A DNA stretch of 10,783 nucleotides from Planctomycetota bacterium (GTDB lineage Bacteria > Planctomycetota > Phycisphaerae > WQYP01), in contig JAJZCT010000057.1 in NCBI GenBank assembly GCA_021828925.1, positions 1-10,783 of the forward strand, given 5' to 3'. Both the position numbers and the translations under genes were made by a program. Position 1 is the first letter of the stretch. The number at the start of each line of letters is the position of its first letter. Positions 6,893-10,783 of this stretch are shown one piece after another. The notes beneath the pieces were generated by a model. That model was not told where the DNA came from. It saw nothing but the letters and a program-made list of their open reading frames with translations, and made no database searches.

Positions 6893-7168
6893 TTATTCTT
6901 CTTCCTTCTTGGCCATGGTGTGTCCTTTAAACACGCGGGTCGGCGCGAATTCCCCGAGTTTATGTCCCACCATGTCTTCGGTAACAAATACCCGCACATG
7001 CAGTTTGCCGTTGTGGACCATAAACGTATGGCCGACAAAATCCGGCACAATCGTGCTGGCCCGCGACCAGGTTTTAATGGGATCTTTCGACCGCTGCTCG
7101 TTAAGCTTGTTCACCTTTTCCAGGAGGTGATACGCCACGAACGGCCCTTTTTTTGAACTACGACTCAT
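6893..7168 (-). CDS. rpsS: Small-subunit ribosomal protein S19 (uS19)
   Basis: S19 sits in the 30S head with S13 and contacts A-site tRNA and the bridge to the large subunit. The 91 residues start with [11 protein letters not shown], the near-universal N-terminus. They then have [27 protein letters not shown] in parts (about 34-60) and end in [17 protein letters not shown] plus a short Lys/Glu tail. The ATG at 7168 is preceded by CGAGG at 5 bases. In-frame upstream sequence to 7258 lies in the spacer and is not family-like. The 108-base spacer after rplB contains two hairpins. Confidence 0.98.
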   Translation of the reverse strand: MSRSSKKGPFVAYHLLEKVNKLNEQRSKDPIKTWSRASTIVPDFVGHTFMVHNGKLHVRVFVTEDMVGHKLGEFAPTRVFKGHTMAKKEEE

Positions 7169-7188
7169 GCCAACCTCGGCTTTTACAT

Positions 7189-7209
7189 GGTGCTTGACAG
7201 CAAGACACC
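7189..7209 (-). other. Bulged hairpin upstream of rpsS
   Basis: In the mRNA GGUG-u-CUUG pairs with CAAG-CACC around a CUGU loop, giving eight base pairs with a single bulged U. It ends 20 bases before the rpsS start codon, just upstream of the Shine-Dalgarno. It pairs up with the hairpin at 7224-7239 as a two-stem leader of rpsS. Confidence 0.45.
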
Positions 7210-7223
7210 CTTGTTCCATACCA

Positions 7224-7239
7224 CCGGTCTTCAGACCGG
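7224..7239 (-). other. CCGGUC-UGAA-GACCGG hairpin in the rplB-rpsS spacer
   Basis: A perfect inverted repeat (CCGGTCT and AGACCGG, 2 bases apart) folds best as a six-base-pair stem with a UGAA tetraloop. It lies 37 bases after the rplB stop codon. No U-tract follows it, so it is not a terminator. Confidence 0.5.
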
Positions 7240-7276
7240 CCAAACCCAATGCCCTCACCCCTTCCCCGCCGCGGTA

Positions 7277-8143
7277 TTACCGCCGCCGCAGGACCGATTC
7301 TCCATACCGCACCGTCATGCGCCGACGGATGATTTTGCTGGAGGTGTTTTTCCGCGGATTCCGGGTTTTACCGCCCTTGGCCGAAACACCCCATTTGCTC
7401 ACCGGGTGCCGACCGCCGCCGGACCGGCCTTCGCCGCCGCCCAGTGGATGGCTCACCGGGTTCTGGGCCACGCCGCGCACGGTTGGCCGAATACCACGAT
7501 GCCGCATCCGCCCAGCCTTGCCCCAGCGAATGTTGATCCAGTCCGTATTGCCTATTTGACCGATCGTGGCCCGGCACTTGCAATTGATCTGCCGGACTTC
7601 GCCCGATGGCAACTGAATGGTCGCATAACCCGCATCTCTACCAATTAACCGGGCCGCGGCTCCGGCGCTGCGTACAATTTTCCCCCCCTGCCCGGGGTTG
7701 GATTCAATGTTGTGTATCTCCATGCCCACCGGAATAATGTCCAGCGGCATCGCATTGCCAATGGTTTTTTCAATGTCCGGATGAGACCCGCTCTCCACCA
7801 CCGTGCCAACCTGCAGCGTATTGGGGGCCAGAATATAGCGTTTTTCACCATCTTCATACTTGAGCAGGGCGATGAAGCAGGACCGGTTTGGATCATACTC
7901 AATGGAATCCACCGTGGCCTTGATGCCGTCTTTGTTACGGCGGAAATCCACCTTGCGGTACAGTTGCTTGTGGCCGCCGCCAATATGCCGGCACGTAATC
8001 CAGCCCGTGTGATTGCGCCCGCCGGTTTTCTTCTTCGGCGACGTCAGCGATTTTTCCGGTTCCTGGCGCGTTATTTCTGAAAACGCATTGACCGAACTGA
8101 ACCGCCGCCCAGCCGATGTTGGATTGTATTGTTTAATGCCCAT
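7277..8143 (-). CDS. rplB: Large-subunit ribosomal protein L2 (uL2)
   Basis: L2 is a primary 23S rRNA binder near the peptidyl transferase centre and is needed for subunit association. The 288 residues are about 13 longer than usual because of a C-terminal extension after the standard basic end. Landmarks are [54 protein letters not shown] and RATIGQIGN. The C-terminal active-region motif reads [13 protein letters not shown] (residues 228-240) where most bacteria have NPVDHPHGGGEGR. The first His is kept and the second is Leu234. The Shine-Dalgarno is weak (GAG, 6 bases upstream). It follows rplW after 25 bases, the tightest gap in the operon. Confidence 0.98.
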   Translation of the reverse strand: MGIKQYNPTSAGRRFSSVNAFSEITRQEPEKSLTSPKKKTGGRNHTGWITCRHIGGGHKQLYRKVDFRRNKDGIKATVDSIEYDPNRSCFIALLKYEDGEKRYILAPNTLQVGTVVESGSHPDIEKTIGNAMPLDIIPVGMEIHNIESNPGQGGKIVRSAGAAARLIGRDAGYATIQLPSGEVRQINCKCRATIGQIGNTDWINIRWGKAGRMRHRGIRPTVRGVAQNPVSHPLGGGEGRSGGGRHPVSKWGVSAKGGKTRNPRKNTSSKIIRRRMTVRYGESVLRRR

Positions 8144-8168
8144 GTTTCGCTCGCTTTTTCGCTACGCC

Positions 8169-8453
8169 TTAATACACTTCAATCTTGTCATCCGCATGCA
8201 CCTGCACCACCGCCTTTTTCCACGGCGAGGTCGTCTTGTGGCCCGTCTTGGTCCGCAGCGGCTTGCCCGGCACCACAATGGTGCGAACCTCGTTGACCCG
8301 GACGTGATACAGTTCTTCAATGGCTTTTTTTATTTCCGGCTTGTGGGCGCGAAAATCCACTTCAAAGCTGTACGAATTGCGGTTGGTACCCAGAAATACA
8401 CTTTTCTCGGATACCAGCGGCCGTTTGATGATTTGTGTTTTATCCAGATCCAT
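8169..8453 (-). CDS. rplW: Large-subunit ribosomal protein L23 (uL23)
   Basis: L23 lies at the polypeptide exit site and is the main docking protein for trigger factor and the signal recognition particle. The 94 residues match the family. IIKRPLVSEKS (residues 8-18) is the N-terminal signature. YSFEVDFRAHKPEIKKAIEELYHVRV and NEVRTIVVPGKPLR in parts form the rest, with the long basic loop before the final KKAVVQV strand. AGGA lies 9 bases before the ATG. It follows rplD after 59 bases. Confidence 0.97.
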   Translation of the reverse strand: MDLDKTQIIKRPLVSEKSVFLGTNRNSYSFEVDFRAHKPEIKKAIEELYHVRVNEVRTIVVPGKPLRTKTGHKTTSPWKKAVVQVHADDKIEVY

Positions 8454-8474
8454 GTTCGTTAGTCCTGATTTTCA

Positions 8475-8491
8475 CGCGGCTTACCGCCGCG
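8475..8491 (-). other. Hairpin in the rplD-rplW spacer
   Basis: CGCGGC and GCCGCG form a six-base-pair all-G-C stem around a GGUAA loop, 21 bases after the rplD stop codon and about 10 bases before the rplW Shine-Dalgarno. No U-tract follows. Confidence 0.45.
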
Positions 8492-8512
8492 ATCATCCAC
8501 GTTCATCTTTCC

Positions 8513-9160
8513 TTATGTTTCGGTCCGCGGCCGGGATGGCTTAGCCGTTTTCAGCACGCCTTCCAGCGCCGCTTTGGTCATCAGCAGCGTGCGCGAGCCA
8601 AGAATGTCAAAAGCGTTGATTTCCGCGGCCGGCTTGATCTTGGCATGTTCAATGTTGCGCGCGGATAAAAATAAGTTGCGGTCCAGCGCATCCGTGGCAA
8701 TCAGCACGCTGCGATCCAGCTTGAGGGCTTTGAGCACCCCCGCCATTTCTTTGGTTTTCGGGGCTGCAAGGGTAAAACTATCGAGTAATTTAAGACTGCT
8801 GCTTTGAATTTTCGCGAGAATGGCGTTGTTACGGGCAAGGCGACGTTGCTTGGCGGGCATATCCTGGCGGAAGTCCCGCGGGCGTTTGGCAAACGCCATG
8901 CCGCCGCCCTTCATCACGTTGGTGCGGATATTACCGCGCCGGGCGTTGCCCGTGTGCTTCTGGGCGTAGAGCTTTTTCGTGGAACCTTCCACATCGCCCC
9001 GCCCTTTGGTCTGCACGGTGCCCTGGCGCTTGTTGGCGTGGTACATCACCGCTGCCTGTTTGAGCAGCGCCGGGCGAACGGTGCCGCCAAGCAGGGTTTC
9101 ATCAACGGAGAAATTCCCCACCTGCTCACCTTTTTGACTGTATATCGGTATTTCAATCAT
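8513..9160 (-). CDS. rplD: Large-subunit ribosomal protein L4 (uL4)
   Basis: L4 is an early assembly protein whose extended loop reaches the exit tunnel. In E. coli it also represses the S10 operon through the rpsJ leader. The 215 residues are normal in length. The loop carries KLYAQKHTGNARRGNIRT and MKGGGMAFAKRPRDF (about residues 63-97), the equivalent of the QKGTGRAR...GGG motif. The globular part ends with AFDILGSRTLLMTKAALEGV in parts. The loop wording (NARRGNIR, MPAKQRRLARN) resembles planctomycete L4 from memory. The start has GGAAAG about 9 bases upstream. It follows rplC after 82 bases. Confidence 0.98.
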   Translation of the reverse strand: MIEIPIYSQKGEQVGNFSVDETLLGGTVRPALLKQAAVMYHANKRQGTVQTKGRGDVEGSTKKLYAQKHTGNARRGNIRTNVMKGGGMAFAKRPRDFRQDMPAKQRRLARNNAILAKIQSSSLKLLDSFTLAAPKTKEMAGVLKALKLDRSVLIATDALDRNLFLSARNIEHAKIKPAAEINAFDILGSRTLLMTKAALEGVLKTAKPSRPRTET

Positions 9161-9181
9161 AAATTACTTTCCAAGGTTTCA

Positions 9182-9196
9182 CCCGCTTCTCGCGGG
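9182..9196 (-). other. Hairpin upstream of rplD
   Basis: CCCGC and GCGGG pair around a GAGAA loop in the rplC-rplD spacer, 22 bases before the rplD start codon and close to its Shine-Dalgarno. Five G-C pairs, no U-tract. Confidence 0.35.
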
Positions 9197-9217
9197 CGAT
9201 CTTTTCCTGCATTACGT

Positions 9218-9239
9218 CCGGCTCCATATTGGCTGCCGG
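9218..9239 (-). other. Hairpin just after the rplC stop codon
   Basis: CCGGC pairs with GCCGG, and inside it CCA pairs with UGG around an AUA loop, with a small asymmetric internal loop. It begins 3 bases after the rplC stop codon. It is one of two stems in the 82-base rplC-rplD spacer and has no U-tract. Confidence 0.4.
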
Positions 9240-9242
9240 GCT

Positions 9243-9944
9243 TTACGTCTTGACCTCCGCGGCCACCGGCAGCACCGTCTTGGCCTGCTTCACAAACACC
9301 ACCCCGCCGTTGGCTCCCGGAACCGTACCGCGAATCAACAACAAGTGCTTTTCCTTATCCACGCCTACCAATGCCAAATTGCGCGTGGTCACCTGTTCCA
9401 CCCCCAGATGGCCGGCCATTTTCTTACCCTTTTTAATGCCCCGGCCATGACCACGGGTACCCTGACCACCGCCGATGGACCCCGGCGAACGATGTTTGCG
9501 TTCCGTGCCGTGCGACCCCGGCTGCCCGCCGAAGTTCCACCGCTTCATCACCCCCTGAAAGCCCTTACCCTTGCTGGTGCCCACCACATCCACCCATTTG
9601 ATGGCGTCAAAAATCGACACATCCACCGTGGCACCGGCCACCACCGTCGGCTTGACTTGCAGTCGAATTTCCCGAAAAAACCGCTTCGGAGAGGTCTGAC
9701 CGGTCTTCCGGCAATGACCCACCAGGGGCTTGGTGCTCCGCCGCTCTTTGATATCTTCAAAGCCCAGTTGAACGGCATTGTAGCCGTCCTTTCCGTCCTC
9801 GGTTTTTACCTGGGTAACCACGCACGGCCCGGCCTGTACCACCGTTACCGGAACCACCGTCCCGGCCGAATCGTAGATGCGGGTCATGCCGACTTTGCGG
9901 CCAAGAATTGCGGCCAATAGATTTCCATTACCATTTTCGCTCAT
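9243..9944 (-). CDS. rplC: Large-subunit ribosomal protein L3 (uL3)
   Basis: L3 is an early assembly protein whose long loop approaches the peptidyl transferase centre. The 233 residues are slightly longer than the usual 205-215. Landmarks are AILGRKVGMTRIYD (about 12-25), GTSKGKGFQGVMKRWNF (122-138), SHGTERKHRSPGSIG (144-158) and GKKMAGHLG (173-181). Between GSIG and GKKMAG there are 14 residues where E. coli has 10. The inserted part is glycine-rich (GGQGTRGHGRG). Gln161 may stand for the glutamine that is methylated in E. coli, but the alignment there is uncertain. AGAGG lies 6 bases before the ATG. The spacer back to rpsJ is 266 bases. Confidence 0.98.
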   Translation of the reverse strand: MSENGNGNLLAAILGRKVGMTRIYDSAGTVVPVTVVQAGPCVVTQVKTEDGKDGYNAVQLGFEDIKERRSTKPLVGHCRKTGQTSPKRFFREIRLQVKPTVVAGATVDVSIFDAIKWVDVVGTSKGKGFQGVMKRWNFGGQPGSHGTERKHRSPGSIGGGQGTRGHGRGIKKGKKMAGHLGVEQVTTRNLALVGVDKEKHLLLIRGTVPGANGGVVFVKQAKTVLPVAAEVKT

Positions 9945-9974
9945 GGCATACCTCTACCGTTGTGGGGCTCGTTT

Positions 9975-10015
9975 GGGAACCCGTTTCCGCAAGCGTTTGC
10001 GGTGTCAGGTTCTCC
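9975..10015 (-). other. Two-part stem-loop upstream of rplC
   Basis: The apical stem CCGCAA/UUGCGG (9987-10002) has six perfect base pairs and an ACGC loop. Below it is a 5 by 5 internal loop (UGACA opposite AAACG). Then GAACC pairs with GGUUC and, past one bulged A, GG pairs with CC. It is the stem nearest the rplC Shine-Dalgarno inside the long spacer. The internal loop lacks the tandem G-A pairs of a kink-turn. Confidence 0.5.
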
Positions 10016-10027
10016 CGGATATCCCGT

Positions 10028-10071
10028 CCGACCGCATGAAGCCCGCATTGGGCCAAGCTTCATCTAGTCGG
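10028..10071 (-). other. Strong stem-loop in the rpsJ-rplC spacer
   Basis: CCGAC pairs with GUCGG and AUGAAGC pairs with GCUUCAU. A symmetric 3 by 3 internal loop (UAG opposite GCG) separates the two, and a 14-base apical loop closes the structure. Twelve perfect base pairs make it the longest inverted repeat in the window. It is not followed by a U-tract. Confidence 0.6.
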
Positions 10072-10090
10072 CTTGATCGAGGCGGGATCT

Positions 10091-10128
10091 GCAAGATTCG
10101 ACCACATAAGCAGCCGAGATCTTTTTGC
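10091..10128 (-). other. Bulged stem-loop in the rpsJ-rplC spacer
   Basis: AAGAU pairs with AUCUU, followed past a bulged C by UCGGC with GUCGA (one G-U pair) around a 10-base loop. At the base, GC pairs with GC across an AAA bulge. It stands next to the 10028-10071 stem-loop. Confidence 0.4.
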
Positions 10129-10210
10129 GACCCGCCCGGGATCACACAGGTGGCTCCCAGCAGCGGAAAACCAACCGTTCATGCCTCGTAAGGGGACAAC
10201 AACGCCCCAC

Positions 10211-10531
10211 TTACGCCTTTATTTTCACGAACACACCCGCCGGAACCACCAGGCGATTGAGCGCCTCAATTGTCCGCGGCGTGGGTTCGAGAATATCTAT
10301 AATCCGCTTATGAGTGCGGATTTCAAACTGTTCCCGGCTCTTTTTATCAATGTGCGGCGAGCGCAGAACAGTAAAACGTTCCACTCGAGTGGGAATGGGA
10401 ATAGGCCCCAGAACCTTGGCCGACGTGCGCTTGGCATGATCGACAATTTCCTTGGCCGATACATCCAGCGCCCGATGATCGTAGGCTTCCAGCCGGATGC
10501 GAATACGTTCGTGATGCGGAGCCGTTACCAT
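10211..10531 (-). CDS. rpsJ: Small-subunit ribosomal protein S10 (uS10, NusE)
   Basis: S10 is a 30S head protein. As NusE it also joins NusB and NusG in transcription antitermination. The 106 residues are normal in length. The family core is [22 protein letters not shown] (in parts, residues 9-30), [12 protein letters not shown], and [21 protein letters not shown] near 66-86. I chose the ATG at 10531. A TTG at 10603 in the same frame would add 24 unrelated residues. The binding site is not ideal: AGGA is 1 base from the ATG, and a GGA lies 10 bases upstream. It is the first gene of the operon, about 95 bases after the predicted transcription start. Confidence 0.97.
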   Translation of the reverse strand: MVTAPHHERIRIRLEAYDHRALDVSAKEIVDHAKRTSAKVLGPIPIPTRVERFTVLRSPHIDKKSREQFEIRTHKRIIDILEPTPRTIEALNRLVVPAGVFVKIKA

Positions 10532-10633
10532 GTCCTGTTTATCCAATCCGTCTAAAACATTACCTGCAACGCCGTACTTACGTGCAGCGCCGCACCCACC
10601 CAACGAAGTCGCCCCCGTCAGGCCAGACCAAGG

Positions 10634-10661
10634 ATATTACCAAATCCTGAAATGTTGTCAA
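10634..10661 (-). promoter_or_regulatory. Sigma70-type promoter of the rpsJ operon
   Basis: On the minus strand there is a perfect -35 (TTGACA, 10656-10661) followed after 16 bases by TAATAT (10634-10639, four of six consensus bases). It is the best promoter match seen and lies upstream of the first gene of the operon. The expected start is near 10627, which leaves a leader of about 95 bases. No experimental support. Confidence 0.65.
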
Positions 10662-10718
10662 CTGACCCAAAAACCATGTCCGCCAAAGGGTGTGGCCATA
10701 TTTTTTGGCACGGGTATC

Positions 10719-10727
10719 TGGTAGAAT
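10719..10727 (+). promoter_or_regulatory. Possible extended -10 promoter of the divergent gene
   Basis: TGGTAGAAT reads as an extended -10 element (TG, one base, TAGAAT), about 32 bases before the plus-strand start codon. No good -35 is found at the usual spacing. The strength of this promoter is uncertain. Confidence 0.35.
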
Positions 10728-10758
10728 AGGGATCAGTTCTTTTATAAGGAGTTTTAGC

Positions 10759-10783
10759 ATGGACAAGGACGTCCTCAAGAAGC
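10759..10783 (+). CDS. Start of an unidentified divergent gene (partial)
   Basis: An ATG at 10759 follows a strong Shine-Dalgarno (AAGGAG, 10746-10751, 7 bases upstream) and opens a frame that reaches the window edge. Only eight residues are visible (MDKDVLKK), too few to name a family. It points away from the ribosomal operon and would share its intergenic region. The initiation signal is clear, so a real gene is likely, but its product is unknown. Confidence 0.6.

Larger units (their letters stand above)
9945..10210 (-). other. 266-base structured spacer between rpsJ and rplC; candidate cis-regulatory RNA
   Basis: This is by far the longest gap in the operon. By eye the mRNA strand can form: a seven-base-pair closing helix between its first bases and a site just before the rplC Shine-Dalgarno (10204-10210 with 9962-9968), a stem at 10129-10143, a bulged stem at 10091-10128, a strong two-part stem at 10028-10071 and a two-part stem at 9975-10015. 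No terminator U-tract and no convincing promoter is seen. Two 40-codon reading frames also fit inside (10060-10182 and 9941-10063), joined to each other and to rplC by ATGA overlaps, but they look non-coding in composition. I recognise no known RNA family. Confidence 0.45.
10532..10758. other. Divergent intergenic region between rpsJ and the plus-strand gene
   Basis: The 227 bases hold the rpsJ operon promoter (10634-10661, minus), its roughly 95-base leader (10532 to about 10627), and the likely promoter and Shine-Dalgarno of the plus-strand gene. The leader has a possible CTGCA/TGCAG hairpin (about 10562-10585) but no obvious match to the E. coli S10 leader. No tRNA or small open reading frame with support was found. 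Confidence 0.6.

Noticed and set aside
759..10210. The spacer hairpins as intrinsic terminators.
   Set aside because: None is followed by a U-tract on the coding strand, and each lies inside an operon whose downstream genes have no evident promoter.
10532..10627. An E. coli-type L4-regulated S10 leader upstream of rpsJ.
   Set aside because: The leader is only about 95 bases, and I see no matching stem set; the claim cannot be supported from sequence alone.
10705..10721. TTGGCACG resembles the -24 element of a sigma54 promoter upstream of the divergent gene.
   Set aside because: At the fixed spacing the -12 element should read TTGC, but the sequence there is TCTG, so the required GC is missing.

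Overview
The window is the S10-spc ribosomal protein cluster of a GC-rich bacterium. Nineteen complete genes and one partial gene lie on the minus strand, so transcription runs from high to low coordinates. The order is rpsJ, rplC, rplD, rplW, rplB, rpsS, rplV, rpsC, rplP, rpmC, rpsQ, rplN, rplX, rplE, rpsN, rpsH, rplF, rplR, rpsE, rplO. The last gene runs off the left edge. A divergent plus-strand gene begins in the final 25 bases.

The organism is bacterial by every protein. Several traits suggest the Planctomycetes/PVC group, perhaps Phycisphaerae: no rpmD (L30) between rpsE and rplO, a zinc-free 89-residue S14, an unusual L2 active-region motif (Ser-His-Pro-Leu before the triple glycine), a planctomycete-like L4 loop, and long low-complexity tails on L5, S17 and L22. 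This placement is from memory of the families and is not secure.

Region by region: 10532-10758 is the divergent intergenic region, with a convincing sigma70-type promoter (TTGACA, 16 bases, TAATAT) for the ribosomal operon and a weaker extended -10 for the divergent gene. 9945-10210 is an unusually long spacer between rpsJ and rplC that folds on paper into several stem-loops and could be closed by a long-range helix. 1-9944 is the rest of the operon, where genes never overlap and are separated by 25 to 134 bases. Most spacers hold a GC-rich inverted repeat without a U-tract, so they do not look like terminators. No internal promoter or intrinsic terminator was found.

Together the genes supply core proteins of both ribosomal subunits as one transcription unit. 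No mobile element, CRISPR array, tRNA or rRNA was seen. The least ordinary parts are the rpsJ-rplC spacer, the hairpins between genes, and the lineage-specific changes in L2, L3 and L5.
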